Below, piece after piece: positions 25,539 to 34,099 of a stretch of 64,000 nucleotides of DNA. The position numbers were made by a program, and so were the translations under genes. Position 1 is the first letter of the stretch. The number at the start of each line of letters is the position of its first letter. This DNA is from an uncultured Croceitalea sp. (GTDB lineage: Bacteria > Bacteroidota > Bacteroidia > Flavobacteriales > Flavobacteriaceae). The notes beneath the pieces were generated by a model. It saw only the letters and a list, made by a program, of their open reading frames with translations, made no database searches and was not told the origin of the DNA. Location of the stretch: the NCBI GenBank assembly GCA_947499565.1, contig CANMOV010000003.1:558001-622000 (forward strand), in the 5' to 3' direction.

Positions 25539-26284
25539 CTTAATTTTGGCTCAGTTTCTATTTTAGCTATGATATCTTTAATAGTTGCTTTTTTTTCCGT
25601 TAACTCGTTGTTTAATGTGCCTGTGACTTGAAGCATAATAAATAAAGTTGAAATTACCTTTTCGTCTGAATGTATTATTATTTCTGAAGCAGGTTTTAGA
25701 TCCAAATCCAACCCAATAAAAGATTGTATTAATTCTTTTGAAATAACTTTAGGAATAATATCATCAGTAAATTCTCTCGTAATTTGCTGTACTCGTTTTT
25801 GGGTACCATCTCTATAACTAAAATCACTATAATAATTAGATAGTTCCGCTCGCAATATCTTATTACTTATCAATCCTATTTTTTCTGAAGACACCATATT
25901 GTCGAACCCAGTTCTTACAGGTTCGAAAATTACATGGTCTGTTAAAATCGCCATTTTTGGACTAAAGCTTTTAAAGTAAGGAGAGCCCATTTTGGCCTTC
26001 TCAAACAAAGCCAAACTATTTACTATCGAATCTATTTTTTTTGAACTAAAATGGAGTGTCTTATTAATATTTAGAGTATCCCTAACCAAATTTTCTTTTA
26101 TTTCAGAAAGATAATCGCGTTCTAGGTTTTTCTTTTGTCGATTTTCATTCCAGTTATTAATTTGTAGCGCTATAAGAATACCAATAACTACAAGAATAAT
26201 TTCTCCTATAGCATAGAGCAAGTACTGTGAGAATTTGTTCTGAGATAGTAGGTTTTGGCGAATTTTTCTAAAGAGTTTAATCAT
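25535..26284 (-). CDS. DUF6090 family membrane protein (array position 2)
   Basis: A 249-residue paralogue with an atypical leader, MIKLFRKIRQNLLSQNKFSQYLLYAIGEI. YLLYAIGE replaces YFKYAIGE, so this leader has diverged more than the rest. The body motif reads FDNMVSSEKIGLISNKILRAELSNYY. Its TGA overlaps the next ATG. It follows the first array gene after 7 bases. Confidence 0.87.
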   Translation of the reverse strand: MIKLFRKIRQNLLSQNKFSQYLLYAIGEIILVVIGILIALQINNWNENRQKKNLERDYLSEIKENLVRDTLNINKTLHFSSKKIDSIVNSLALFEKAKMGSPYFKSFSPKMAILTDHVIFEPVRTGFDNMVSSEKIGLISNKILRAELSNYYSDFSYRDGTQKRVQQITREFTDDIIPKVISKELIQSFIGLDLDLKPASEIIIHSDEKVISTLFIMLQVTGTLNNELTEKKATIKDIIAKIETEPKLR

Positions 26285-26291
26285 AGGTGAA

Positions 26292-27041
26292 TTAGTTAAG
26301 ATAAGGTTGTAATAGTGGTAGTAGCTCTCTTATATTTTTTTGGTTTGTCTCTAATTCTGCTTGAGCGCCGGTATAAAGGACGCGATAGGAGGCTAACATT
26401 ACAGCCACTCTAGGAGTAAAATCCTTACTATCAATATTTGTCCAAGTATGATTATATAAATAACTGTTGCTATAGTTTTCATCATATAACCTACCAATGA
26501 TATTGTATTTTTTTACAAAATCATCTAAATGAATACGATATTGAGCAAGTGTCTTTTCATTGAAATCTTGACCCGATTGCATAACAGTATAATAGTTAGA
26601 CAAAGGGTTTTTTATAGTATCTGGTAAAATGTCGAAAACACCTGTAGATTTTAAGTTAGAAAATGTGTTTGTGTTATAAGCAGGTGAAGAATACCATCTT
26701 ACAGGAAACTCATTTTTCATTATGTTAATTAGGGTGTCTATGTTTGTGGTAGTGGCGTAAGATTTCTTAATTAAAGAATTCGTAGCAGTAAGTCTTGTAT
26801 TAACACCAGGCAGAGCTTTAGTAATAAGCAAACTGTCTATAACTAAGTCGTTATAAACAGATTGTAATGCGGTTTTTAATTTAATATTTTCTTTCCTTTT
26901 TTCATTCCAGTTGTTGATTGAGAGCGCAATTAGAATACCAATTACTACGAGGATGATTTCACCTATAGCATATTTAAAGTATTTGCCCATTTTACCTTCT
27001 GAAAGCAGGTTCTGGCGAATTTTTCTAAGGAATTTAATCAT
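26292..27041 (-). CDS. DUF6090 family membrane protein (array position 1, promoter-proximal)
   Basis: A 249-residue paralogue with leader MIKFLRKIRQNLLSEGKMGKYFKYAIGEI and ALSINNWNE after the helix. The body motif reads FSNLKSTGVFDILPDTIKNPLSNYY. It is the first gene of the array and the only one with a free upstream region. A Bacteroidota-type promoter with both elements lies about 36 bases upstream of its ATG. The gene is divergent from pgk. Confidence 0.87.
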   Translation of the reverse strand: MIKFLRKIRQNLLSEGKMGKYFKYAIGEIILVVIGILIALSINNWNEKRKENIKLKTALQSVYNDLVIDSLLITKALPGVNTRLTATNSLIKKSYATTTNIDTLINIMKNEFPVRWYSSPAYNTNTFSNLKSTGVFDILPDTIKNPLSNYYTVMQSGQDFNEKTLAQYRIHLDDFVKKYNIIGRLYDENYSNSYLYNHTWTNIDSKDFTPRVAVMLASYRVLYTGAQAELETNQKNIRELLPLLQPYLN

Positions 27042-27076
27042 TGGTTTTTGGTTGGTTGGTGGGGAAGTACTCGTAT

Positions 27077-27110
27077 CAAATATACGGGAACGTGTACTTC
27101 ATTTTAACAA
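27077..27110 (-). promoter_or_regulatory. Promoter of the DUF6090 array
   Basis: On the minus strand a -7 element TATATTTG (complement of 27077-27084) matches TAnnTTTG, and a TTG (complement of 27108-27110) lies 23 bases upstream, within the 17-23 spacing reported for Flavobacterium promoters. Transcription would start near 27070, giving a leader of about 30 bases. Confidence 0.5.
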
Positions 27111-27238
27111 AAGCCATTCAATTTCAGTGTTTTGGATTGTTAATAGCTAAAAAGTGAATTCAATTGAACGTATGTAAAAAACCACAAAAACAAGAAAATT
27201 TAGTGATTTGCTAACATCATAAAGCTTTTAGAAATCTT

Positions 27239-27246
27239 TACTTTTG
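27239..27246 (+). promoter_or_regulatory. -7 promoter element upstream of pgk
   Basis: TACTTTTG matches TAnnTTTG and ends 20 bases before the pgk ATG. The nearest upstream TTG is 28 bases away, outside the usual spacing, so only the -7 half is supported. Confidence 0.4.
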
Positions 27247-27266
27247 GCATTCAAACCGAGTAACTC

Positions 27267-28457
27267 ATGAAAACACTAGAAGATTTCAATTTTGAAGATA
27301 AAAAAGCACTAATACGTGTAGATTTTAATGTGCCCTTAGATGCAGACTTTAATGTAGCGGATACTAGTAGGATAGATGCTGCAAAACCTACAATCTTGAA
27401 AATTTTAGAAGATGGCGGAAGCGCTGTTTTAATGAGTCATTTAGGCAGACCAAAAGGACAGCGTAATCAAGACATGTCGTTAAAACATATCTGCAATACC
27501 GTTTCAGATATTATTGGGGTACAAGTAAAATTTGTTGAAGATTGTGTTGGAGAAAAAGTAGACGAGGCCTATGCAAATTTGGAAAGTGGCGAAATTCTAT
27601 TACTAGAAAACCTTAGGTTCTATGATGAGGAGACTTCAGGTGATAGTGAGTTTGCAGAAAAATTATCAAAATATGGAGATGTTTACGTTAACGATGCTTT
27701 TGGAACAGCACATAGGGCGCATGCTTCAACAACAATAGTTGCCAACTATTTTCCAGAAAACAAATGCTTTGGGTATTTATTGGCCAAGGAAATAAAAGCG
27801 ATTGAAAAAGTGATGCAGACAGGAGAAAAACCGGTTACTGCTATCTTGGGTGGCGCTAAGGTTTCTTCTAAAATCACCATCATAGAAAACATTTTAGATA
27901 AGGTAGACCATCTAATTATTGGTGGCGGAATGACCTATACGTTTATAAAGGCACAAGGAGGAAAAGTAGGAGATTCTATTTGCGAAGATGACAAAATGGA
28001 ATTGGCTTTAGAGATACTAAATCAAGCAAAAGCAAAAGGAGTTGAAATACATTTACCTGTAGATGTTTTAGCTGCAGATGCTTTTGATAATAATGCAAAA
28101 ACGCAGGCGGTAGCTGTTGATGCTATTGCAGATGGGTGGCAAGGCTTAGATGCAGGTCCTGCGACCTTAGATAATTTTAGAGATGTAATTCTAAAATCTA
28201 AAACCATTCTTTGGAATGGTCCAGTAGGTGTTTTTGAAATGGAAAGTTTTGCGAAAGGAACAATTGCTATTGGTAATGCGATAGATGAAGCCACCCAAAA
28301 TGGCGCCTTTTCACTTGTTGGAGGAGGAGATTCTGTGGCAGCAGTGAAACAGTTTGGCTTTGAAGATAAGGTAAGCTATGTTTCTACTGGAGGTGGCGCA
28401 ATGTTGGAGAGTTTAGAGGGCAAAACACTACCGGGTATCGCCGCAATATTGGGCTAG
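27267..28457 (+). CDS. pgk: Phosphoglycerate kinase
   Basis: A 396-residue glycolytic enzyme converting 1,3-bisphosphoglycerate and ADP to 3-phosphoglycerate and ATP in the cytoplasm. The substrate-binding segments RVDFNVPL (residues 17-24) and SHLGRPKG (near 58) and the C-terminal nucleotide-binding GGGDSVAAV motif (near 350) are intact, and the length is normal. It is a single-gene unit, divergent from the DUF6090 array, with a weak hairpin after the stop. Confidence 0.97.
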   Translation: MKTLEDFNFEDKKALIRVDFNVPLDADFNVADTSRIDAAKPTILKILEDGGSAVLMSHLGRPKGQRNQDMSLKHICNTVSDIIGVQVKFVEDCVGEKVDEAYANLESGEILLLENLRFYDEETSGDSEFAEKLSKYGDVYVNDAFGTAHRAHASTTIVANYFPENKCFGYLLAKEIKAIEKVMQTGEKPVTAILGGAKVSSKITIIENILDKVDHLIIGGGMTYTFIKAQGGKVGDSICEDDKMELALEILNQAKAKGVEIHLPVDVLAADAFDNNAKTQAVAVDAIADGWQGLDAGPATLDNFRDVILKSKTILWNGPVGVFEMESFAKGTIAIGNAIDEATQNGAFSLVGGGDSVAAVKQFGFEDKVSYVSTGGGAMLESLEGKTLPGIAAILG

Positions 28458-28458
28458 T

Positions 28459-28485
28459 AAAGCCGTTATCGATTAACGGACTTTA
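28459..28485 (+). terminator. Possible terminator after pgk
   Basis: A hairpin CCGTTA-TCGAT-TAACGG (28463-28479), extended by AAAG/CTTT across a bulged A, follows the pgk stop by one base. The T-rich tract after it is interrupted, so the call is tentative. Confidence 0.4.
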
Positions 28486-28564
28486 TCTTAATTTTTGATG
28501 GTTTTATCCATAATCCTTTATTTTTTCAATAAAAAACTGCATTTTCGCTAGTCCCAAACAAACT

Positions 28565-30181
28565 ATGACCAAAATGAAAAGAATTAAAATTCATTATTTG
28601 GCCGTACTGTTTTTGACTACACTTACAGTTAGCGCCCAGCAAGCAGACACTACTGCCGTAAAAACGGTTGATTCACTTGAAGTAAAGTTTGAGGAAAAGG
28701 CACCTATTTCTAAAGAGGAAAGCGCTAAAACTGTACTTAATATTCCAGCAATTGAAGAGAAACGTGAAGAAAGTAAGCTTAAGGACTTGGCTGAAGCCTA
28801 TACGTATGATAGTCTTTGGATAGCAGAACTACATAAAAATGCTTCCCATTTTAAGGAAATGTATGCTGAGGTTAATAACTCAAATACTGCTGAAGAATAT
28901 ACTACAGATTTACCCACAGACACCTTAAAAGCTCGCTTAGAAATACTAAATGCAAGGACTCCGTTTAATATTGCTTACAATCCTTCTTTAGAAAGTGTAA
29001 TCAAATCTTTCTTGACAAGGAAAAGAGGATTAATGGAAAAAATGTTGACGAAAAGTCAATTTTACTTTCCGCTTTTTGAGCAAGAATTGGATAGTTATGA
29101 TGTGCCTTTAGAAATTAAATATTTGGCTATTGTAGAATCGGCGCTAGACCCAAGAGCAAGGTCACGAGTTGGCGCTACAGGTCTATGGCAATTTATGTAT
29201 GGTACAGGAAAAGAGTATAACTTAGATGTTAGCAGTTATGTAGATGAACGTAGGGACCCCATAAATGCAACTAAAGCCGCGACAAAATATCTTAAGAGAC
29301 TTTATGCCATATACAATGATTGGGATTTGGCCTTAGCGGCCTACAATTCTGGACCAGGCAATGTAAACAAAGCAATTAGACGTTCTGGAGGGTATAAAAA
29401 TTATTGGAACCTAAGACAACATTTGCCACGTGAAACAGCAGGTTATGTCCCTGCTTTTTTAGCAACAATGTATCTTTTTGAATATGCTGAAGAACATGGT
29501 TTAAAGGGGAAAAAAGTAGACCGCCCTTATTTTGAGACAGATACCATACATGTAAAAAGTATACTAAGTTTTGAGCAGATTTCAAAAATGGTAGGGATTT
29601 CAGTAGAAGAACTTGAGGTATTGAATCCTGCTTACAAATTGAATATTATCCCAAAGATAGAAGGGAAGGCATACACGTTAAGACTACCCTTAAAACATGT
29701 TGGCACATTTGTAAATAATGAAGATGCAATTTATGCGTTTGCTAAAAAGGAATTGGAATCAGCAGAAAAGCCGTTACCACAGTTAGTAACAAATAACAAT
29801 AGAACGCGCTATAAAGTAAGAAGTGGCGATTATCTTGGTAAAATTGCTGAACGTTATGGTGTAGGGGTAAGCCAAATTAAGAGATGGAATGGTTTAAGAA
29901 GCAATAACCTTAGAGTTGGGCAACGATTAACCATATATCCTAGAAAACCTGTTACAAGTAATGTAGCTTCTACTTCTGTAAAAGAGGCAACGGCAAAACC
30001 TGTGGGAGCACTACCTAAAGACCCGTCAAAAATTCATGTAGTACAATCTGGAGATTCTTTATGGACTATTTCTAAGAAATATCCTGGAATTTCTATAGAC
30101 AACCTGCGCAAATGGAATGGTCTTAGCAGCAATAACCTTAAACCAGGAACTAAATTGCGACTGTGTAATTGTTCTTCATAA
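28565..30181 (+). CDS. Membrane-bound lytic murein transglycosylase D-like protein with two LysM domains
   Basis: A 538-residue exported peptidoglycan-cleaving enzyme. A signal peptide (ending near VSAQQ) is followed by a low-complexity region, an SLT domain (about 175-300) and two LysM domains (about 418-462 and 490-535). The catalytic Glu is in IVESALDPRARSRVGATGLWQFM (near residue 193), and the AAYNSGPGNVNKAI motif is present. It forms 1,6-anhydro-muramyl products and binds glycan through LysM. ATG codons at 28565 and 28574 are both possible starts. The gene lies upstream of DUF4837 in the same direction. Confidence 0.92.
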   Translation: MTKMKRIKIHYLAVLFLTTLTVSAQQADTTAVKTVDSLEVKFEEKAPISKEESAKTVLNIPAIEEKREESKLKDLAEAYTYDSLWIAELHKNASHFKEMYAEVNNSNTAEEYTTDLPTDTLKARLEILNARTPFNIAYNPSLESVIKSFLTRKRGLMEKMLTKSQFYFPLFEQELDSYDVPLEIKYLAIVESALDPRARSRVGATGLWQFMYGTGKEYNLDVSSYVDERRDPINATKAATKYLKRLYAIYNDWDLALAAYNSGPGNVNKAIRRSGGYKNYWNLRQHLPRETAGYVPAFLATMYLFEYAEEHGLKGKKVDRPYFETDTIHVKSILSFEQISKMVGISVEELEVLNPAYKLNIIPKIEGKAYTLRLPLKHVGTFVNNEDAIYAFAKKELESAEKPLPQLVTNNNRTRYKVRSGDYLGKIAERYGVGVSQIKRWNGLRSNNLRVGQRLTIYPRKPVTSNVASTSVKEATAKPVGALPKDPSKIHVVQSGDSLWTISKKYPGISIDNLRKWNGLSSNNLKPGTKLRLCNCSS

Positions 30182-30208
30182 CTCAATCATAACACTTTAA
30201 AGAAATTC

Positions 30209-30375
30209 GTCAATTCGAGTGATTTTTCAGAATAGAATTTTGGAAAATAAAAACTTGTTCTCTATCCCTGTCCGTCCGGCAGGCGGGCTTTTCCCTTTGG
30301 GAAAAATTTGAACTAACCTTGTTTTCTCGTTCTTGCCTTCCCTTTGAAATGCTAAGAATAACACTTAGGAATGAC
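30209..30375. repeat. Diverged MITE-like interspersed repeat, copy 3
   Basis: This intergenic sequence starts with GTCAATTCGAGTGATTTTTC, matching the end of the repeats at 12568 and 20517, and ends near 30375 with the complement of GTCATTCCTAAGTG. It contains the fourth 21-bp unit and a TTTTCCC/GGGAAAA hairpin. It is longer and more diverged than the other copies, so its borders are approximate. Confidence 0.45.
30267..30287. repeat. 21-bp palindromic insertion unit, copy 4 (inverted, intergenic)
   Basis: Read on the minus strand, this 21-bp sequence aligns without gaps to the units at 12598, 15049 and 24006, with the CTGCCGG core kept. Like the first copy, it lies inside a MITE-like repeat. 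Confidence 0.6.
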
Positions 30376-30462
30376 AAAATTTACCTCTAATACTCATTGA
30401 AAAAAGCATTACACTCATTCTAATGCAATCGGTTTATAGAAATTGATTACTTTAGAATCGTT

Positions 30463-31455
30463 ATGCGAAAACTAGGAACACTTCTATTAGTTGCCTTCTT
30501 GGCACTTACTGCTTGTAAAGAAAGCTCAAAGAATAAAAGATACCTCCCACCCTCAACAGGGGCAATTAATTCGCTAATGGTTGTAATGGAAAATGACCTT
30601 TGGCAGGGAGAAGTAGGAGATAAGGTTAGAGCGCTTTTTGCGGATAGAGTTCTAGCGGTACCACAAAGTGAAGCTATTTTTTCACTTACCCAGATTCCAC
30701 CTCAAGTATTTAGTGGCGCCATAACCAATTCTAGGTCTGTGCTCTATGTACAAAAAGATAGCTTGTCTATAGGGCATGTAAAGTCAAATGTGTATGCATT
30801 GCCTCAAAAAGTAGCTGTAGTAAAAGGAAGGACCAATGATGAATTACTTACAAATATTGATGCGATTGCCCCAAAAGCAATAGCATCATTCAAAAACAAT
30901 GAAATTAGCGAGGCACAGAAGCGCTTTAAAAGGTCTCTTAACAAGGAAACAGACCTTAAGGACGTACTAGGAATTCATTTAGACATTCCATCGGTATATC
31001 GCGTGGGAAAGCACGAAGAGAACTTTGTATGGCTTGATAGGCAAATTCTTAAGGGGAACATGAATATTATCGCATACACTATGCCTAATAATTCCTTTTC
31101 CAACGATTCCACCTTTGTACGAGATATTGTAAGCATGCGAGATTCCATTGGTAAAAAATATGTTCCAGGACCTTATGAAGGTACTTTTATGATAACTGAA
31201 AGAGCCTTTTCACCATACATATTCCCAGCTGAAATTAACGGGTATAAGGCAGCTGAAATCCGCGGTATTTGGGAGGTAAATGGTTATCCAATGGCAGGGC
31301 CTTTTTTAAGCTATATCATTAACGACGATATTAATAATAGAAAGCTGATTTTAGAAGGTTTTATTTTTGCCCCTTCAGCAAATAAAAGAGATGACCTTTT
31401 GGAGCTAGAAGCAATACTCAAAACCTTAGAAATCCTTCCCAAAAAATCCGTTTAG
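30463..31455 (+). CDS. DUF4837 family lipoprotein
   Basis: A 330-residue lipoprotein with signal MRKLGTLLLVAFLALTAC (Cys18). The mature start (RYLPPSTGAINSLMVVMENDLWQG) and the segments FVWLDRQI and VNGYPMAGPFLSYII, near residues 185 and 270, are typical of DUF4837, a Bacteroidota family of unknown function usually found next to MltD-type transglycosylases, as here. The family association suggests a role in the envelope, which is inference. Confidence 0.85.
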   Translation: MRKLGTLLLVAFLALTACKESSKNKRYLPPSTGAINSLMVVMENDLWQGEVGDKVRALFADRVLAVPQSEAIFSLTQIPPQVFSGAITNSRSVLYVQKDSLSIGHVKSNVYALPQKVAVVKGRTNDELLTNIDAIAPKAIASFKNNEISEAQKRFKRSLNKETDLKDVLGIHLDIPSVYRVGKHEENFVWLDRQILKGNMNIIAYTMPNNSFSNDSTFVRDIVSMRDSIGKKYVPGPYEGTFMITERAFSPYIFPAEINGYKAAEIRGIWEVNGYPMAGPFLSYIINDDINNRKLILEGFIFAPSANKRDDLLELEAILKTLEILPKKSV

Positions 31456-31460
31456 CTTTT

Positions 31461-31631
31461 TTAGTCAAACGCAAAACCTGTTGCTAATCTATATACGAAT
31501 GCATACAGCACAAGGAAAAATAGCATAAAACAAAACCAAGAAAAAACTTTAAAATAGTTCTCTACTAGAATATGCCCTAGATTTTTAAATCCTTCTAAAT
31601 AAATCTCTTTAATAAGTAGTAATTTTTTCAT
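31461..31631 (-). CDS. Small single-helix membrane protein (56 residues, DUF6747-like)
   Basis: A complete minus-strand frame of 57 codons, starting MKKLLLIKEIYLEGFKNLGH, followed by one transmembrane helix (about 31-50) and the ending RLATGFAFD. The pattern of a basic amphipathic start, NYFKVFSWF and TGFAFD resembles a small flavobacterial family that I tentatively equate with DUF6747. It overlaps nothing and lies between DUF4837 and a perfect-palindrome terminator. Function unknown. Confidence 0.6.
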   Translation of the reverse strand: MKKLLLIKEIYLEGFKNLGHILVENYFKVFSWFCFMLFFLVLYAFVYRLATGFAFD

Positions 31632-31847
31632 AACATAAATCTTTATATAGTTTCTAATTTCAAATGCTAGACCATTTTCTTCCTTTTGGGAAGTAATTAG
31701 ATGTAAAAGCAGATAAATGCGATTAAAAGCAACTATTTAAGATTAGGCGGTGGGGTTTTTACACCATTAAGTGGACTTATTAAGCTAAATGTAAAAAGGC
31801 CATCATTTTAAAATGATGGCCTTTTACTTTTTTGAACTAGAACTTTA
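31632..31847. other. Intergenic stretch containing a bidirectional terminator
   Basis: Apart from the 32-bp palindrome at 31794-31825 I see no gene with a start codon. A minus-strand frame ending in a proline-rich NGVKTPPPNLK is open here but has no start. The full gene-poor interval between DUF4837 and the OmpA-family gene is 31456-31847; its other half holds the small membrane protein. Confidence 0.4.
31794..31825. terminator. Bidirectional terminator, perfect 32-bp palindrome
   Basis: Two 16-base arms (AAAAGGCCATCATTTT and its exact complement) meet without a spacer, with A and T tracts at both ends. It lies 22 bases past the stop of the minus-strand OmpA-family gene and would terminate that transcript. 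On the plus strand it could also stop read-through. Confidence 0.75.
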
Positions 31848-33887
31848 TTACATATTCACGATAATAAATTCTGAACGTCTATTTTGTCTGTGTTTATCTC
31901 TGCCACATCGTACGCCATTGCCACAATCGTTAAGCAGTCTTTCTTCACCGTAACCAATAGCGCTTTCTATTCTAGATGCATCTATACCTTGCGATATTAA
32001 GTACTCTTTGGTTGAGGTGGCACGTTTGCCAGAAAGGTATTTATTGTAGGCGGCATTACCGATAGCATCTGTATGCGATTCTATTTTAATGACCATTGTT
32101 GGATACTCGTTCATTACTTCAACAAGCTTATCCAATTCCTGTGATGCATCTTGTTTTATATTAAATCGGTCAAAGTCAAAGAATATCATTTCAGTTTTTA
32201 ACTTTTTAACTCCAGCTTCCACCACAACCATTTCTTGTAATCGTTTCATAGGTTGAACAAAGTCTATGACCTCATTATCTTTGGTGGCAATTGAGGTGGT
32301 TTGGTCAAAATAGCCATCTAAAATAGTCTGAAGCGTATAGTCTACTGAGGACTTTAAGTTGTTAAAGCGATAACTGCCCTTATCGTTTGTTCTAATTTCT
32401 CCTATCTTAACATTTTCACTGTCATACAACGATACCATTGCATTAGGTAAGGAATCCCCCGTAATTCTATCCACGATATAACCAGAAATTTCGTTTAGGT
32501 TAGGCATTTCTTTGCGTGTAGGCACAAAAGAATAGATATCATCTCTACCTTTTCCTCCAGGCCTGTTTGAGGCAAAATAACCTTTTTCAGTCTTCTCATC
32601 AATGATGAGAGAAAAATCATCTCTAACACTATTAAAAGGAGCTCCTAAGTTTTCTGCCTTATCAAAACCTTCAGCGCTAAAGCTAGACTTATATATATCT
32701 AGACCGCCCAATCCTTCAGTTCTATTAGAAGAAAAGTAAAGGGTGTTTTCTGTTATAAAAGGGAACATTTCTTTGCGAGGAGAATTTACGGCCATCCCTA
32801 AATTTCTTGGCTTAGAAAAGGTGTTGCCCTCTTCTATATCTACAACATATACATCTGTTCCTCCATAACCTCCTGGCATATCTGACACAAAAAAGAGTCT
32901 TTTGCCATCTGCTGTGATTGCAGGGTGCCCTGTAGAGTAGTTGTCACTATTAAAAGGTAATTCTATAGCCTCTGTCCACTCTCCATTAACTTCTTTAGAC
33001 ATATAAAGTTTTAAATGGCTTACTCCTTTTTTATCTCTTCTAATCTTCTTCTTTTTATTATAGTTGTTTCTAGTAAAATAAATCGTTTTTTTATCTGGAG
33101 AGAAACAAGCGGAAGCTTCATGGTATTTCGTATTTACATTTTTAGAAAAACGATAGGTGCCAGAAGCATCATTTTTAGCAGAATCAACTTTTGCGGTATA
33201 TAAATCTAAATAGGGTTGATTATCCCATTTATACTTTCTGGTATTTAAAAACAAAGTGTCTTTTGCAGAAGTATAGAGTAATTTGTCTTTACCATAGTAA
33301 ATAGGCGAAAAATCAGAATACTTAGAATTAATTTTTAGATTCTTTAGCTCGAATCTAGAATCTTCATCTAAACTTTCTTTTACAGAAGCTGCATCTTCTT
33401 TAAGTTCTCTAGCATTCTTTTTGTTTAGGACAACCATTATACGTTTAGCTCTCCTTTTGCGTCCTGTACCCTTTAAAGTGTGAACGTAATTAAAAAGGGT
33501 ATTTTCCGAAATTTCATTTTCGTAATCTTTATACAAACGATTGTACCACTCGTATGCTTGCTTTATGTTTGAATTGAAGTAATGAGAATCACCAGCCCGC
33601 GACAATAAATGTCTTGATGGGTTCCCTTCGGCTTCTTCAATTGCTAAATCATAGAATTTAGCCGCCTCAGCATACCACATTTTATCAAAAAAGCCATCCG
33701 CTTTGCGTACCAGCCTGCTCTTTTCTTCTTTTATGGTTTTTGATTCTTCAAGATCAGTATTGATGCTATCAGAAACTATCTGGTCTGTGGCTTCTAATTG
33801 AAGATCCGCAACAGCGTTGTCTGATAATTTTTGAGCGTTAAGCCCAAATGTAAAGAGCAATATAAATATGAAATTAATTCTAGTCAT
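31848..33887 (-). CDS. PorE-like OmpA family protein with PD40 propeller
   Basis: A 679-residue exported protein (signal peptide MTRINFIFILLFTFGLNAQ). Domain order is a TPR-like helical region (about 50-150), PD40/WD40-like propeller repeats (about 190-450, with SPDKKTIYFTRN and ADGKRLFFVSDMPGG), a carboxypeptidase-regulatory-like fold (about 465-545), and an OmpA C-terminal peptidoglycan-binding domain (about 560-679, FFDFDRFNIKQDA to NRRSEFIIV). This is the architecture of PorE of the type IX secretion system, but Flavobacteria have several such paralogues, so orthology is not shown. No PorP/SprF-like gene is adjacent. Confidence 0.85.
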   Translation of the reverse strand: MTRINFIFILLFTFGLNAQKLSDNAVADLQLEATDQIVSDSINTDLEESKTIKEEKSRLVRKADGFFDKMWYAEAAKFYDLAIEEAEGNPSRHLLSRAGDSHYFNSNIKQAYEWYNRLYKDYENEISENTLFNYVHTLKGTGRKRRAKRIMVVLNKKNARELKEDAASVKESLDEDSRFELKNLKINSKYSDFSPIYYGKDKLLYTSAKDTLFLNTRKYKWDNQPYLDLYTAKVDSAKNDASGTYRFSKNVNTKYHEASACFSPDKKTIYFTRNNYNKKKKIRRDKKGVSHLKLYMSKEVNGEWTEAIELPFNSDNYSTGHPAITADGKRLFFVSDMPGGYGGTDVYVVDIEEGNTFSKPRNLGMAVNSPRKEMFPFITENTLYFSSNRTEGLGGLDIYKSSFSAEGFDKAENLGAPFNSVRDDFSLIIDEKTEKGYFASNRPGGKGRDDIYSFVPTRKEMPNLNEISGYIVDRITGDSLPNAMVSLYDSENVKIGEIRTNDKGSYRFNNLKSSVDYTLQTILDGYFDQTTSIATKDNEVIDFVQPMKRLQEMVVVEAGVKKLKTEMIFFDFDRFNIKQDASQELDKLVEVMNEYPTMVIKIESHTDAIGNAAYNKYLSGKRATSTKEYLISQGIDASRIESAIGYGEERLLNDCGNGVRCGRDKHRQNRRSEFIIVNM

Positions 33888-33978
33888 GGTTCACTTTCGT
33901 TCGACTACTAAGTAGGTTATAAATGCTTAAGGCACATAGCGATCCTAGTAATAACGCCCAAATTACGTTATCATACAT
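33880..33978 (-). CDS. Possible 32-residue membrane peptide overlapping the OmpA-family start
   Basis: A short minus-strand frame (MYDNVIWALLLGSLCALSIY, then NLLSSRTKVNHD) with a single hydrophobic helix and basic tail. Its stop overlaps the first codons of the OmpA-family gene (ATGACTAG), so it could be a translationally coupled leader peptide or small membrane protein. Support is only the helix and the overlap. Confidence 0.35.
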   Translation of the reverse strand: MYDNVIWALLLGSLCALSIYNLLSSRTKVNHD

Positions 33979-34099
33979 AAAAGAATTAGTTTTTGTTGTG
34001 AAAAGAGAAGTTTACGAGGTGAACTGTATTTATCGCGCGTTTTTTATCGATATCACCTTTAAAATAAAGCTATTTTGAAGTATTTAACTAGTAGTAATT

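Larger units (their letters stand above)
14329..27041 (-). repeat. Tandem array of DUF6090 paralogues with repeated leader sequences
   Basis: Thirteen complete genes and one chimera on the minus strand begin with nearly the same roughly 50-residue leader, of the type MIKFFRKIRQNLL..GKYFKYAIGEI, then a hydrophobic helix and INNWNE. At the DNA level this is a direct repeat of roughly 135-150 bp recurring about every 0.75 kb. Bodies are very divergent but share a motif near residues 115-150: aromatic-x-x-L-x-S-S-G-x-L-x-I-I followed by LRxxLxxYY. Gaps run from 8-base overlaps to 12 bases, so most of the array could be one transcript, broken only by a DUF885-like gene and a MITE-like repeat. Confidence 0.9.

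Noticed and set aside
14329-27041. Regularly spaced conserved blocks suggested a CRISPR-like or structural repeat array
   Set aside because: The blocks are ~140 bp, spaced ~750 bp, and each is the translated start of a long gene; spacers are coding bodies.
29422-29437. CACGTG core inside the transglycosylase gene as another parS site
   Set aside because: The left half (TTTGC) has two mismatches to the parS half-site and the sequence is not symmetric.
31848-33887. Naming the OmpA-family protein PorE of the type IX secretion system
   Set aside because: The domain order fits, but Flavobacteria carry several paralogues with the same order and no T9SS gene is adjacent.
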